This document shows, piece after piece, positions 1-9,403 of a DNA stretch of 64,000 nucleotides. A program made the translations under genes and the position numbers. Numbering within the stretch: the stretch's first letter is position 1; each line of letters begins with the position of its first letter. The DNA is from Frankia sp. RB7 (GTDB lineage Bacteria; Pseudomonadota; Alphaproteobacteria; Rhizobiales; Xanthobacteraceae): positions 1-64,000 of the forward strand of contig JAUEPE010000010.1 of the NCBI GenBank assembly GCA_030403585.1. Direction: 5' to 3'. The notes beneath the pieces were generated by a model, which did not search any database, was not told where the DNA came from, and was given only the letters and a program-made list of their open reading frames with translations.

Positions 1-1290
1 AGTGAGGGTGAATTCCCGGCCAAGCTCGCCGGCCATGTGGTGATGCCGGCCGCGACCTTCATCGATGCCCCAGCCGATGCCCCCGCCGATCTCAAGACCT
101 CCGGCAAGTACACCACCGGCAAGCGCGTCGACGCGCTCGGCACCGTGATGGGCAAGTCGTCTGAGCGTTCGACCGGGATTTCGCTGCCGTTCAAGGGCCA
201 GCCGCTGCAGGGCCATTCCGGCATCAAGGCGATGCCCGACGGCAGCTTCTGGGTCATCACCGACAACGGCATGGGCGCGCGCGCCAATTCGATGGACTCG
301 ATGCTGTACCTGAACCACCACAAGATGGATTGGGCGGGCGGCAAGATCGAGCGCGAGGGGACCGTCTTCCTGCACGATCCCGACAAGAAGGTGCCCTTCC
401 GCATCGTCCACGAGGACACCGAGAGGCGCTATCTCACCGGCGCCGACTTCGACACCGAAGGCTTCCAGATCATCGGCGACACCTTCTGGATCGGCGACGA
501 GTTCGGCCCCTACATCCTGAAGGCCGACAAGACGGGCAAGATCCTCGCCGTGTTCGAGACCATCGCCGACGGCAAGCCGGTGCGCTCGCCCGATCATTGG
601 GCGGTGGCGACCCCCGGCGCGCCGGGCGCGACCTACACCAACGTCAACCTGCGCCGCTCCAAGGGTTTTGAAGGCTTTGCCTCGTCGAAGGACGGCAAGT
701 TCCTCTACGGCCTGCTCGAGGGGCCGCTGTGGGATGTCGACAAGAAGGACTGGGAGCGGGTCGACGGCAAGGAAGCCTCCCGCATCCTCGAATTCGACGT
801 CGCCGCCGAAAAGTTCACCGGCCGCTACTGGCAATACGTGTTCGAGCAGAACGGCAACGCCATCGGCGACTTCAACATGATCGATCCGGGCGCCGGCCTC
901 GTCATCGAGCGCGACAACGGCGAAGGCTCGCCTGACAAGGCCTGCCCGGCGGGCACCCGCGGCGACAACTGCTTCCCAGATGTCGCCAAGTTCAAGCGCG
1001 TCTACAAGATCGAGCTGACCGAGGCCAATGTCGGCAAGCCCGTGCGCAAGATCGGCTATATCGACCTCTTGAAGATCCAGGACCCCGACAAGAAAGCGCG
1101 CAAGCCACTCAATGACGGCGTCTACACCTTCCCGTTCTTCACCATCGAGAACGTCGATCGCGTCGACGACACTCACATCATCGTCGGCAACGACAACAAT
1201 TTGCCGTTCTCGTCCAGTCGCGATCCCAACAAGGCCGACGATAACGAGTTCGTGCTGCTCGAAGTCGCGGATTTCCTGAAGGCGAAGTAA
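1..1290 (+). CDS. Phytase-like esterase family protein, 5' end outside window
   Basis: The reading frame is open from base 1, so the gene starts upstream and only the C-terminal ~429 residues are visible. The protein resembles the 'esterase-like activity of phytase' family (PF13449): a beta-propeller-like chain with motifs such as MPDGSFWVITDNGMG, FWIGDEFGPYI and KGFEGFASSKDG. These proteins are usually secreted. The natural substrate in rhizobia is not established, and the phytase label comes from the fold rather than shown activity. It ends in TAA and converges on tonB across a palindromic repeat. The family call is good; the substrate is unknown. Confidence 0.8.
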   Translation, partial: SEGEFPAKLAGHVVMPAATFIDAPADAPADLKTSGKYTTGKRVDALGTVMGKSSERSTGISLPFKGQPLQGHSGIKAMPDGSFWVITDNGMGARANSMDSMLYLNHHKMDWAGGKIEREGTVFLHDPDKKVPFRIVHEDTERRYLTGADFDTEGFQIIGDTFWIGDEFGPYILKADKTGKILAVFETIADGKPVRSPDHWAVATPGAPGATYTNVNLRRSKGFEGFASSKDGKFLYGLLEGPLWDVDKKDWERVDGKEASRILEFDVAAEKFTGRYWQYVFEQNGNAIGDFNMIDPGAGLVIERDNGEGSPDKACPAGTRGDNCFPDVAKFKRVYKIELTEANVGKPVRKIGYIDLLKIQDPDKKARKPLNDGVYTFPFFTIENVDRVDDTHIIVGNDNNLPFSSSRDPNKADDNEFVLLEVADFLKAK

Positions 1291-1515
1291 GGGGCCGAGC
1301 TCTCGCCCTTAACCTCTCCCCGCTCTTTGCGGGGAGAGGTCGGATCGCCCTTGCGATCCGGGTGAGGGGCGAAGCGAGATACCAACCAAAGAATAAGGTC
1401 GATCCGACTCGTATTGCGAGCGTGTTTGACCTGCAATTCAAACCAAATTCACGGATACAGCCCCTCACCCCACCCACTCCCCGTAAGAACGGGGCGAGGG
1501 AGTGAGAGACCACCA
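1291..1515. repeat. Intergenic palindromic repeat element between convergent genes
   Basis: This gap holds a perfect 11-bp inverted repeat, CCTCTCCCCGC (1313-1323) and GCGGGGAGAGG (1329-1339), with a 5-nt loop, followed by GGATCGC/GCGATCC arms. A second GC-rich stretch lies at about 1461-1506 (CCCCTCACCCC...GGGGCGAGGG). The same 11-bp palindrome recurs at 19149-19175, so this is a dispersed REP-like element. It lies between the 3' ends of two convergent genes and could also act as a bidirectional terminator. No gene is seen here. Confidence 0.75.
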
Positions 1516-2346
1516 CTACCTCACCGTGAACTCCACCGGGATCGTAAAGCTCATCGCGCCGTTCTTGATCTCGTCCGGGATCGGCGGGAACGGGGAGGCC
1601 TGGCGGACCATCGACATGGCCTGGGCATCGAAGGCGGGGACGCCGGACGAGCCGCCGAGACGGCTGGATGTGACCTGCCCGCTGCGGCTGAGGGTGAAGC
1701 TCAGCCTGGCGACCCCGCGCGCACCGCCGGCGCTGGACGGATATTGGTGAAAGCGCATCAGATGCGCGCGGACGCGTTGATTGTAGGACGCGATCACCGA
1801 GGCCACCGCACCGGCGCTCATGGCGGATGCCATTGGCGCTTCGCGCTCGGCACGTGGCGGCGCGCTGGTGCGCGGTGCGGGCGTTGCTTCCGACGGCTTC
1901 TTCGCCTCGCGGCGAACCACCTTCGGCTTCTCCGGCACTGGCTTTTCGAGCGGCATGATCTTCGCGGGCTCGGGCCTGGCCGGCGTCGGCTCCAGCTTGT
2001 GCTCCGGAGGCGCCGTCACCTCCGGCTTCTCCTGCGGAGGCGTCGGCGCGATGGTCTCTTCGACGGCTTGCTGCTGCACCGGCTCAGGGGGCGAGGCGTC
2101 GGCGGCCTGCATCAGCTGTCCCGGTGCGACATCGTCCTGCGTCGGCTGCGGCGCCGACGTCACCGGCGACATGTCGACCATGATCGCCGGCAGGGTGACA
2201 CCCTGCTCCGGTTGCGACCTGAGCCAGTTCATCGCAAGCACCGCGGCGGCAACGTGCAACGCCACGATCACCGCGGCCGAAACACCCCAGCGCGTCGTCT
2301 CGCGTTCGCCGAGCGGCTCGTACAGGGCAAAGGCGTTGGCGACCAT
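1516..2346 (-). CDS. tonB: TonB energy-transducing protein
   Basis: TonB couples the proton-motive force, through ExbB-ExbD, to outer-membrane receptors. Here the likely partner is the heme receptor HmuR. The 276-residue protein has a short cytoplasmic N-terminus, one membrane anchor (about residues 21-42), a long Pro/Glu/Ala-rich periplasmic spacer (about 50-165) and a TonB C-terminal domain (about 190-276) with the QYP motif. Its ATG overlaps the exbD stop by one base (TGATG), so the two are translationally coupled. It is the last gene of the leftward hmuR-hmuQ-hutX-exbB-exbD-tonB run. The family is clear; dedication to heme is inferred from position. Confidence 0.9.
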   Translation of the reverse strand: MVANAFALYEPLGERETTRWGVSAAVIVALHVAAAVLAMNWLRSQPEQGVTLPAIMVDMSPVTSAPQPTQDDVAPGQLMQAADASPPEPVQQQAVEETIAPTPPQEKPEVTAPPEHKLEPTPARPEPAKIMPLEKPVPEKPKVVRREAKKPSEATPAPRTSAPPRAEREAPMASAMSAGAVASVIASYNQRVRAHLMRFHQYPSSAGGARGVARLSFTLSRSGQVTSSRLGGSSGVPAFDAQAMSMVRQASPFPPIPDEIKNGAMSFTIPVEFTVR

Positions 2347-2792
2347 CAGCTGCGTCCGTCGAGGCCCACCAGAGCGACCTTGAGATAGCCGGCGTTGCGC
2401 AAGGTGTTCATGACGTCCATCAGGTCGCCGTAGGAGACGGCCTTGTCGGCGCGCAGATAAATGCGCTCGTCCTTGCGGCCGTTGGTGGCGGCGGCGAGCG
2501 CAGCGGCGAGGCCGTCGCGCGCCATCGTATCCTCGCCCACGGCCACGGTGAGATCCGGCTTCACCGTCACGAAGGTCGGCTTGTCCGGCCGCGGCGCCGG
2601 CTCCGCCGCCGTCGCCGGCAGCTCGACACCGATGTCGACGGTGGCGAGCGGTGCTGCCACCATGAAGATGATGAGCAGCACCAGCATCACGTCGATGAAC
2701 GGCGTGACGTTGATTTCATGGGTGACGTCGAGATCGTCAGGGACGCCGCGCCTGAGCGACGATCCCATACGTGCGCCGAGCTTCGCGGCCAT
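2346..2792 (-). CDS. exbD: Biopolymer transport protein ExbD
   Basis: ExbD forms the proton-conducting motor with ExbB that powers TonB. The 148-residue protein has one transmembrane helix (about 28-50) with the functionally essential aspartate at D34 in INVTPFIDVMLVLL, followed by a periplasmic domain. Length and layout are typical of the family. It sits 3 bp after exbB and overlaps tonB by 1 bp, so the three motor genes form one transcriptional unit. Confidence 0.93.
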   Translation of the reverse strand: MAAKLGARMGSSLRRGVPDDLDVTHEINVTPFIDVMLVLLIIFMVAAPLATVDIGVELPATAAEPAPRPDKPTFVTVKPDLTVAVGEDTMARDGLAAALAAATNGRKDERIYLRADKAVSYGDLMDVMNTLRNAGYLKVALVGLDGRS

Positions 2793-2795
2793 GGC

Positions 2796-3572
2796 CTACT
2801 CCGCCGCCCGTGCCAGGCGGAAATCCCTGTGATCGCGCTGCCGGCTCACCAGCAGCATCAGCTGCGCGGAAGCGTCGCCGAGCAGTGCGCGGTAATTGGT
2901 GATGCCGCGGACCAGATGATTGTAGATCACGACCGCCGGGATCGCCGCGACGAGGCCGAACGCGGTGGCGAGCAGCGCTTCCGCGATGCCGGGCGCGACT
3001 ACCGCAAGGCTCGTGGTGTGGCTCTCGGAGATGCCGATGAAGGCATTCATGATGCCCCAGACAGTGCCGAACAGGCCGACGAACGGCGCCGTGGCGCCGA
3101 TGGTCGCGAGCACGCCGGTGCCGCGCGCGATCTGCCGCGACATCGCCGCCTCGACCCGCTCAAGCCGCAACGCCACGCGCTCCTGGAGACCGTCATCGAC
3201 GATGCCGCCTGACAGCTCCGCCTCCTTTGCGCAGGACTGGACGAGCTGAGCCACCGCATCATGCGCCTCGCCGGCCCGTTCGACCGCCTCGGCCAGCTTC
3301 ATGTTGCCTTCGAGCGCGCGCGTCCGCTGCACGGCGAGCGCGCTCTTGCGGCGCAGCTCGATGGTCTTGGCGAGCCACACCGTCCAGGTAACCAGCGAGG
3401 CGCAGGCCAGGCCAATCATCACCGTCTTCACGATGATGTCGGCGCCCATGAACATACCCCAGGGCGACAGATTGCGTGGCAACAGCGCTTCGTCGATCGC
3501 AAAGGCCGGGGCCGGCACAAGCGCCAGCGCGATTGTTAGGATCACATGCCGAAGCCGGAAATTGCCCTGCAT
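2796..3572 (-). CDS. exbB: Biopolymer transport protein ExbB
   Basis: This is the membrane scaffold of the TonB motor (MotA/TolQ/ExbB proton channel family). The frame extends upstream to 3770, but the start is set at ATG 3572 because AGGAG lies 6-7 bp before it and the protein then opens with a signal-like helix (MQGNFRLRHVILTIALAL...APAFA), as in the longer alphaproteobacterial ExbBs. That gives 258 residues. Further membrane segments lie near residues 30-55, 150-170 and 185-210, with the conserved GTVWGIMNAF stretch between the last two. It is followed closely by exbD. Confidence 0.92.
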   Translation of the reverse strand: MQGNFRLRHVILTIALALVPAPAFAIDEALLPRNLSPWGMFMGADIIVKTVMIGLACASLVTWTVWLAKTIELRRKSALAVQRTRALEGNMKLAEAVERAGEAHDAVAQLVQSCAKEAELSGGIVDDGLQERVALRLERVEAAMSRQIARGTGVLATIGATAPFVGLFGTVWGIMNAFIGISESHTTSLAVVAPGIAEALLATAFGLVAAIPAVVIYNHLVRGITNYRALLGDASAQLMLLVSRQRDHRDFRLARAAE

Positions 3573-3591
3573 CCTGATCTCCTGAAAGACG

Positions 3592-4095
3592 TTACACCGC
3601 GATCCGGTCCGCCAGCTGCCGAAACCGGGCCAGCTGGTCCCCACGCAGCGCCCGGGTCTCGTCGCGACCGACGAACACCTTGAACATGATGCCGCCGTCG
3701 GCATTGACGAAGGCGACGAAGGCGGAATTTTTGCCCATGAAGGGCCGCTCGACGAAGGCAATTCCTGCACAACGCTCGTGACGGAGATGGCCGTGCAGGC
3801 CCTTCGGCTGCATCAGGTTGAAATAGCCGCGGCCGATCTCGCCCGCCGGAATGGTGCCGGTGAACTCGAAGATCGCGTCATCGGTGTGCACGATCAGCGT
3901 GACCTCGCCCCATGCGGCGATGTCCTGCATCGCGGCGGCGAAATGCTCACCACCGCCGATGCGCAGCATCGACGACGGCAGCGCCTCGATCACGGCGCGC
4001 GGCGTGACCTTGCGCTCGCGCGCAACGTCCTCGATCACCGCGCCGGGATTGTCGGCCATATACGCCCTGAGATCGGCGAGTTCGGTGCTCAGCAT
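3592..4095 (-). CDS. hutX: Heme utilization cytosolic carrier protein HutX/HuvX
   Basis: HutX-family proteins bind heme in the cytoplasm and pass it to heme-degrading enzymes. The protein carries the family pattern around residues 35-70 (LPSSMLRIGGGEHFAAAMQDIAAWGEVTLIVH, shown here as positions only) and the C-terminal GGIMFKVFVGRD segment. An upstream in-frame ATG exists at 4119, but ATG 4095 has AAGGAG at the right distance, giving 167 residues. It lies between hmuQ and exbB in the heme operon, which fits its role after import. Confidence 0.88.
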   Translation of the reverse strand: MLSTELADLRAYMADNPGAVIEDVARERKVTPRAVIEALPSSMLRIGGGEHFAAAMQDIAAWGEVTLIVHTDDAIFEFTGTIPAGEIGRGYFNLMQPKGLHGHLRHERCAGIAFVERPFMGKNSAFVAFVNADGGIMFKVFVGRDETRALRGDQLARFRQLADRIAV

Positions 4096-4125
4096 GTCCG
4101 GCTCCTTAGTGTACGCCACCGCGTT

Positions 4126-4458
4126 CTAAGCGGCCGCAGCCTTGCGCTCGCTCTGGATCACCTCAAAGCCTTCGAACTTGGGATGGCCGAGATAGAGGCT
4201 CTCGCCGGTCTGATTGTCAGCGCGGGCATGGGCGCGGCGAAACTGGTCCGAACGCGTCCAGGCCTCGAACGCGGCCTTGTCGACCCAAAGCGTGTGCGAC
4301 GAGTAGAGCGTGTGATCCTCGGCCTCCGGGCCCTTCAGCAAATGAAACTCGACGAAGCCCGGCATGCTGCCGAGATAGGATTCGCGGGTGGCCCAGACGG
4401 TTTCGAACGCGGTCTCCGCGCCCTTCTTCACCTGGAACCGGTTCATGGCGATGAACAT
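4126..4458 (-). CDS. hmuQ: IsdG-type heme-degrading monooxygenase HmuQ
   Basis: This 110-residue ABM-fold protein opens the heme macrocycle to release iron. The Bradyrhizobium japonicum homologues HmuQ and HmuD are established heme oxygenases. The residues matching the IsdG catalytic triad (Asn7, Trp67, His77) are visible at N6, W67 and H77, which strongly supports activity. The start has GGAGA upstream. It sits directly after hmuR and before hutX, so uptake, carriage and degradation of heme are encoded together. Confidence 0.9.
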   Translation of the reverse strand: MFIAMNRFQVKKGAETAFETVWATRESYLGSMPGFVEFHLLKGPEAEDHTLYSSHTLWVDKAAFEAWTRSDQFRRAHARADNQTGESLYLGHPKFEGFEVIQSERKAAAA

Positions 4459-4556
4459 AAGAGTCTCTCCTTCTCATTGAAACGAATACACGCCGAAGCC
4501 GCGCTGGAGCATCAGCGCGACCCGGCGGACGTTGGTGGTGTTGCGGCGCTCGCGGC

Positions 4557-6902
4557 TTACGCACCTCCGAAGTGGATCTTCAGGCCAGCCTTGTAGACCC
4601 GGCCCGCTCCCGGGCTCGCCCACAGCACGTCGTTCTGCGTGGTGCCGTCGACCGAGCTGCCGGGAATGGCGTAAGGCCGGTAGTACTGGTTCAGCAAATT
4701 GTCGATCGAGGCCGAGAACACGATGTCCTTGGTTGCGTTGTAAGTCAGGTACAGGTTGACCAACTCGTATCCCGTCGCAGGCAGATAGCCGGCGGGCACA
4801 TCGTTGTTCGGACCGTACGAGGCCCACTGCGCGGTCAGGATCAGCGTGCGATCGAGCAGGCGGACACCGCCTGTGGTGACGACCTTGCGCGGCGTGATGG
4901 TCGCAAGCCCGACATTGGTCGCGACGTTCTTGCCCTGGATGTAGTGACCGGCGACACCGACGAACCAGTCGCCCGCATCGTACATCGTCTCCGCCTCGAA
5001 CCCCTGGATCCGGGCGCTGGCGATGTTCTGGTACTGATAGAACTTGGCGAACGAGCCAAAGCCCGGGAACGCCACGAAGCCGAACGGCACGAGGTCGATG
5101 TAGTCGCTGACGTCGTTCTGGAACAGATTGATCTTGCCGCGGAACGAGTCCGACGCGGTGAAGATGTTGTCGTATTTCAGATTGAAGCCGACTTCCTTGT
5201 TCTTGCCGACCTCGGGGCGGAGGTTCGGATTGGGCAGGAAGCAGAACACGCCGGAGGAGCCGTCAGGGCAGGCAAACAGGGCCGGTCCGCCACCGGTCGC
5301 ATGGGCGCCGGAGATGACCGTTTCCGTGATCGACGGGGCGCGATAGCCTTCGGCGTAGCTCACATAGGGCTGGAAGCCCGGGACCGGCGTGACGCCGATG
5401 GTGATCTTCGGCGAGAAGCGGTCACCGCCCGTATTCGTCCCGCCCGATTGCAGATTGTAGCGGTCGTATCGGACTGCGCTGACCGCCTCGAACCAGGTGC
5501 CGTAGTTCTGCTTCAGCTGGAGGAAGCCGCCCGACACGGTGCGGATGCCGCTCGGCGTGGTGACGTTGGAATTGCCGCGGCTGTCGGTCGTGATGACGTC
5601 GTCCTGAAAAGCGTCGACGCCCCAGGTCAGCGCATTGCGCCAGTCGGCGACGTCGAAACGCGTGGTGTTGTTGGCGTCGAAGCCGAACGTATCCAGCTTG
5701 TAGGCACGACTGGTACCGACGCAACCCGAAATGTTGTTTCCGAGACCGCCGTTACAGTAGGCCGTAGGCGCGCCGTAATCATAGGTCTTGGTCTGGTCGT
5801 TTTCGGTGCGGTTGGCGTAGGCCGACATGTGCCAGTCCCACAGATTGTCGCTCGGCAGCGCATAGTTCCACGTAACGGTCCCGGTGTAGTTCTTGGCGTC
5901 GGACGCGTAGACCGACGAGCCACGGTTCAACGCGATCAACGCCGCCGACGTCGTAGGACCCCGGTTGATCTGGCCGATGCTGTATTGATAGTCCTGGAAC
6001 GTGGCGCCGAACTTGACCTCGTGACCGAGCGCCGGACGCACCGTCACCTTCATCAACCCGGCCTCGACCTGATTGCCGGTGTTGCCGATCTCGGTGCCGT
6101 TGCCGTCCTTGTAATTGCCCTGGGTGCGGTAGACCGCGCCGCCGAAAATATCGACGTCGGGCGTGGCGCGCACGCCGCCGAACACCGAGCCGAGCCCGCG
6201 GCTGTTGTTGGAGCCGTAGGAGCCGGAGAGATCGACACCCCAGCGCTCGCCGGGGCGCAGCACGTCGTTGATGTCCTTGGTCCGGAACGAGACCAGGCCA
6301 CCGATCGCGCCGGAGCCGTAGATGTTTGCGGTCGGTCCCCGCACTACATCGACGCCGCCGATCAATTCAGGGTCGAGGAAGAAGGAGCCGTTGGCATTGT
6401 GGCCGGTGCGCTGATAGTTCTGCCGCGCGCCGTCGACGACGACGGCGACGCGGCCGAAATCCTGCAAGCCACGAACATTGATGACGGTAGCGGGATCGTC
6501 GCCGCGCTCCTGGAACGACACGCCGGGGATAGCGTAGAAAATGTCGGACAGCCGGTTCGGCTGGAGGCCCTGGATCTTGTCGAGCGAAACGGAGCTGACC
6601 GGCGCGAGCGCATCGATCGCGCGTTCGGGGGTCTTGGTTGCCGCCACCGTGATGGTGTCGAGCGTCTGCACCGGCGCGGCGCCGCCGGCCTGGGCACGGG
6701 CGTTCATGACTTCAGGCTTGGCTTGCTGCGCGACCTGCGGCTTGGCCTGCTTGCGCTTGGCCTGCTTCGGCCCAACCGTTGAATTCTGTTCGGCCTGCGG
6801 CTGCGCGGTCTGCGCAAGAGCGTTCTCCGTCGCCATTGCCGCGATTGAAATCACCGACGCACCCAAAATGAAGGCGCGCGAATACCTAGCCCCATCAGCC
6901 AT
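4557..6902 (-). CDS. hmuR: TonB-dependent outer-membrane heme receptor HmuR
   Basis: This protein takes heme or hemoproteins across the outer membrane. It has a Sec signal peptide (ending near ENALAQ), a plug domain from about residue 75 (IQGLQPNRLSDIFYAIPGVS, VINVRGLQDFGRVAVVVDG) and a 22-strand barrel ending in a family-type C-terminus. The frame can start at GTG 6950 (797 residues) or ATG 6902 (781). I prefer 6902 because the signal peptide then begins properly, although neither start has a strong Shine-Dalgarno. It is divergent from hmuP-hmuTUV. In B. japonicum, Irr with HmuP activates this gene. Confidence 0.92.
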   Translation of the reverse strand: MADGARYSRAFILGASVISIAAMATENALAQTAQPQAEQNSTVGPKQAKRKQAKPQVAQQAKPEVMNARAQAGGAAPVQTLDTITVAATKTPERAIDALAPVSSVSLDKIQGLQPNRLSDIFYAIPGVSFQERGDDPATVINVRGLQDFGRVAVVVDGARQNYQRTGHNANGSFFLDPELIGGVDVVRGPTANIYGSGAIGGLVSFRTKDINDVLRPGERWGVDLSGSYGSNNSRGLGSVFGGVRATPDVDIFGGAVYRTQGNYKDGNGTEIGNTGNQVEAGLMKVTVRPALGHEVKFGATFQDYQYSIGQINRGPTTSAALIALNRGSSVYASDAKNYTGTVTWNYALPSDNLWDWHMSAYANRTENDQTKTYDYGAPTAYCNGGLGNNISGCVGTSRAYKLDTFGFDANNTTRFDVADWRNALTWGVDAFQDDVITTDSRGNSNVTTPSGIRTVSGGFLQLKQNYGTWFEAVSAVRYDRYNLQSGGTNTGGDRFSPKITIGVTPVPGFQPYVSYAEGYRAPSITETVISGAHATGGGPALFACPDGSSGVFCFLPNPNLRPEVGKNKEVGFNLKYDNIFTASDSFRGKINLFQNDVSDYIDLVPFGFVAFPGFGSFAKFYQYQNIASARIQGFEAETMYDAGDWFVGVAGHYIQGKNVATNVGLATITPRKVVTTGGVRLLDRTLILTAQWASYGPNNDVPAGYLPATGYELVNLYLTYNATKDIVFSASIDNLLNQYYRPYAIPGSSVDGTTQNDVLWASPGAGRVYKAGLKIHFGGA

Positions 6903-7151
6903 AACCCCAACCCAATCATCTTGTGTCTTGTCTGGCTGGCGTGCGCTCACATGAGGCGAGCGACTGGCTGGCTATTTATGTGCAGACCCCCCGGCCCGCA
7001 TCGTCCTGTTTGGTAACGTGGCAACATCCTGACGGTCAATGACGTCACGTTGCAGTTTATATCGATTGTAAGTTGCTGCGGTTGGAATGCGCCCCACCCC
7101 GCTTATACAGACAAGCAGCATCTGAAATTTCGAAAGCGCATCGCGAGACCC
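6903..7151. promoter_or_regulatory. Divergent promoter region between hmuR and hmuP-hmuTUV
   Basis: This ~250-bp region separates the two divergent halves of the heme locus and must contain both promoters. In B. japonicum, iron control here involves Irr and HmuP. I looked for a convincing ICE-type inverted repeat by eye and did not find one. The only short dyad seen is TTTCGAAA near 7128-7135. The assignment as a regulatory region is by position only. Confidence 0.6.
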
Positions 7152-7358
7152 ATGTCAGCCGCATCCGGAGACAGCATCAACGACGCCGGAGGGCACGTGG
7201 AAAACCCTTCTGCAACAACGAGAACACTGATGATACGGGGCAATCGCATCGACAGCCGCGAGCTGTTTGCCGCCGAGCGCGAGATCATCATCGCGCATGG
7301 CGAGGAGAGCTATCGCCTCCGCCTGACCTCACAAAACAAGCTGATCCTGACGAAGTAG
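7152..7358 (+). CDS. hmuP: Hemin uptake protein HemP/HmuP
   Basis: This small protein has the conserved HemP core: RIDSRELFAAEREIIIAHG followed by EESYRLRLTSQNKLILTK at the C-terminus. In B. japonicum, HmuP is a co-activator with Irr of the heme genes and binds the hmuR promoter. Two starts are plausible: ATG 7152 (68 residues, weak ribosome site) and GTG 7197 (53 residues, with GGAGG 4-5 bases upstream). The GTG is better supported by the ribosome site; the ATG keeps the longer leader sequence. The gene ends 6 bp before hmuT. Confidence 0.9.
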   Translation: MSAASGDSINDAGGHVENPSATTRTLMIRGNRIDSRELFAAEREIIIAHGEESYRLRLTSQNKLILTK

Positions 7359-7364
7359 ACCGCA

Positions 7365-8315
7365 ATGACATTTTGCCGCACCCTGACGCATCTGCTGCTG
7401 GCCGGTACCATCACACTCGCGACCGCCGCCAACGCTGCCGGCATCATTGTGCATGACGCACGCGACCGCGACATCGCGGTCAACGACATCGCACGCACGG
7501 TCGCGATCGGCGGCGCCATCACCGAGATTCTCTATGCACTCGGGCTCGAGAGCCGGCTGGTCGGCGTCGATAGCACGAGCCTCTATCCGGCGGCGGCGCT
7601 GCACGACAAGCCGAACGTCGGCTACATGCGCCAGATATCCGCGGAGGGTGTGCTCGGCCTCAACCCGACACTGATTCTCGCGATCCAGGGCTCGGGCCCG
7701 CGCGAAACCATGGATCTCCTCGACACCGCAAGGGTGCCGCTGGTGCTGGTGCCCGAGACCTTCTCCGAGGATGGCCTGATCGAAAAGATCAGGCTGGTCG
7801 GACATGCCATGGGCGTCGACGCCCGCGCCGAGTGCCTGAGCACCGCGGTCAGCGCCGATCTCGCCCAGCTCCGCGCCCTGCGTGCCAAGGTGACCAGGCC
7901 GGTGCGCGTGATGTTCGTGATGTCGCTCCAGAACGGGCGCGCCATGGTCGCCGGCCACAAGACGGCAGCCGACGAGATCATCCAGCTCGCAGGCGCAGCC
8001 AATGCGGTCGACGATTACGATGGCTACAAGGTCATCGGCGACGAGGCGATCGTGGCAGCCAAGCCGGACGTGGTGCTGTCGATCGAGCGCGGCAAGGAGT
8101 CGCTCCAGGCCGACGCGGTCTACACTCATCCCAGCTTTGCCTTGACGCCGGTCGCAGCCAACAAGAGCTTCATCACGATGGACGGGCTCTATCTGCTCGG
8201 CTTCGGGCCGCGCACGGCGGCGGCGGCACGCGATCTCTCCGTCAAGCTCTACCCGGCACTGGCTGATAGCGGCGCATTCAAATCGGCTCTGCCGGCGGCG
8301 AATTGCCGGCAATGA
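7365..8315 (+). CDS. hmuT: Heme ABC transporter periplasmic binding protein HmuT
   Basis: This 316-residue protein has a Sec signal peptide (about residues 1-25, ending ANAAG) and the two-lobed class III binding-protein layout. The N-lobe has IVHDARDRDIAVNDIARTVA and GAITEILYALGLESRLVGVD; the family's heme-contacting region includes LYPAAALHDKPNVGYMRQIS. It collects heme delivered through HmuR and presents it to HmuUV. The stop codon overlaps the hmuU start (ATGA). Confidence 0.92.
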   Translation: MTFCRTLTHLLLAGTITLATAANAAGIIVHDARDRDIAVNDIARTVAIGGAITEILYALGLESRLVGVDSTSLYPAAALHDKPNVGYMRQISAEGVLGLNPTLILAIQGSGPRETMDLLDTARVPLVLVPETFSEDGLIEKIRLVGHAMGVDARAECLSTAVSADLAQLRALRAKVTRPVRVMFVMSLQNGRAMVAGHKTAADEIIQLAGAANAVDDYDGYKVIGDEAIVAAKPDVVLSIERGKESLQADAVYTHPSFALTPVAANKSFITMDGLYLLGFGPRTAAAARDLSVKLYPALADSGAFKSALPAANCRQ

Positions 8316-9403
8316 GCGTGGTGCTCGGGACCGAGACTAGGAGTTCACGTCGAAGCGCGGGACGACGGTCCGCATCATCGGCGATCCCTCTTCTGCTTGC
8401 CTTGCTCGTTGCCACCGCGATCGTCGCCCTGACCGTCGGTGCGGCCGGCATTCCGCTCTCTCGGTTGCCTGCCGCACTTGGCTTTGTATCGGATGGCGCC
8501 GCGACTCCAGTCACGGCGCGCGACCAGCTCGTGCTGTGGTCGATCCGCATTCCCCGGATCGCGGCGACCGCGATGGTCGGCGGCCTGCTCGCGGCGGCCG
8601 GCGCGATCATGCAGGGGCTGTTTCGCAATCCGCTCGCCGATCCTGCCCTCGTCGGCGTCTCCAGCGGCGGCGCGCTCGCGGCTGCAAGCGCGATCGTCTT
8701 CACCGATTCGCGCTTTGGTGAGACGCTGCGCTTTCTCCAGGCCGAGCTATTGCCGCTCGCGGCGTTTGCGGGATCGCTGGCCACGACCGCGATCCTCTAC
8801 GGCATCTCAAGCCGCGCAGGCAGAACATCGATCGCGATCTTCCTGCTTGCGGGAGTCGCCATCACCGCCATCACCAATGCCGGCATCGGGGCGTTGGTGT
8901 TCATCGCCGATGACCGCCAGCTCCGCGACATCACGTTCTGGATGCTGGGCTCGATGAGCGGCGCGACCTGGACCAAGGCCGCCGTGCTCGCGCCGGTGCT
9001 CATGGCCGGGCTCGCCGCCTGCACCTTCATCGCGCGCGGCCTCGATCTCCTGGTGCTCGGCGAAGCCGATGCCTTTCACGGCGGGGTCGACGTCGAGCGT
9101 CTGAAGCGGATCGCGATCATTGTCGTCTCCGCCATGACCGGCGTCGCAGTGTCGATCAGCGGGGTCATCGGCTTCGTCGGCATCGTTGTGCCGCATCTGT
9201 TGCGCCTCGTCATAGGCCCCGCGCATCGCCTGCTGCTGCCGGCCTCCGTGCTGCTCGGCGCGATCCTGATGGTCGGCGCCGACACGCTGGCGCGCACCAT
9301 CGTGGCACCGGCGGAGATGCCGATCGGCATCTTGACCGCCGCGGTCGGAGCGCCGGTCTTTTTGGGTATCCTGCTGCGGCAGCGCGGGCTCGCCTCGTTA
9401 TGA
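8312..9403 (+). CDS. hmuU: Heme ABC transporter permease HmuU
   Basis: This is a FecCD/BtuC-family permease of 363 residues with about ten hydrophobic segments. Family motifs visible include the stretch GAIMQGLFRNPLADPALVGVSSGG near residues 95-120 (positions given; only part is quoted) and GFVGIVVPHLLRLVIGP near 290. The ATG at 8312 overlaps the hmuT stop, and a TTG three codons earlier is less likely. The hmuV start overlaps its stop in turn, so T, U and V are translationally coupled. Confidence 0.93.
   Translation: MSVVLGTETRSSRRSAGRRSASSAIPLLLALLVATAIVALTVGAAGIPLSRLPAALGFVSDGAATPVTARDQLVLWSIRIPRIAATAMVGGLLAAAGAIMQGLFRNPLADPALVGVSSGGALAAASAIVFTDSRFGETLRFLQAELLPLAAFAGSLATTAILYGISSRAGRTSIAIFLLAGVAITAITNAGIGALVFIADDRQLRDITFWMLGSMSGATWTKAAVLAPVLMAGLAACTFIARGLDLLVLGEADAFHGGVDVERLKRIAIIVVSAMTGVAVSISGVIGFVGIVVPHLLRLVIGPAHRLLLPASVLLGAILMVGADTLARTIVAPAEMPIGILTAAVGAPVFLGILLRQRGLASL

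Noticed and set aside
4572..6782. Very long open frame opposite hmuR
   Set aside because: It is antisense to a clear TonB-dependent receptor, has Arg/Gly/Val-rich composition typical of GC-rich shadow frames and no ribosome site.
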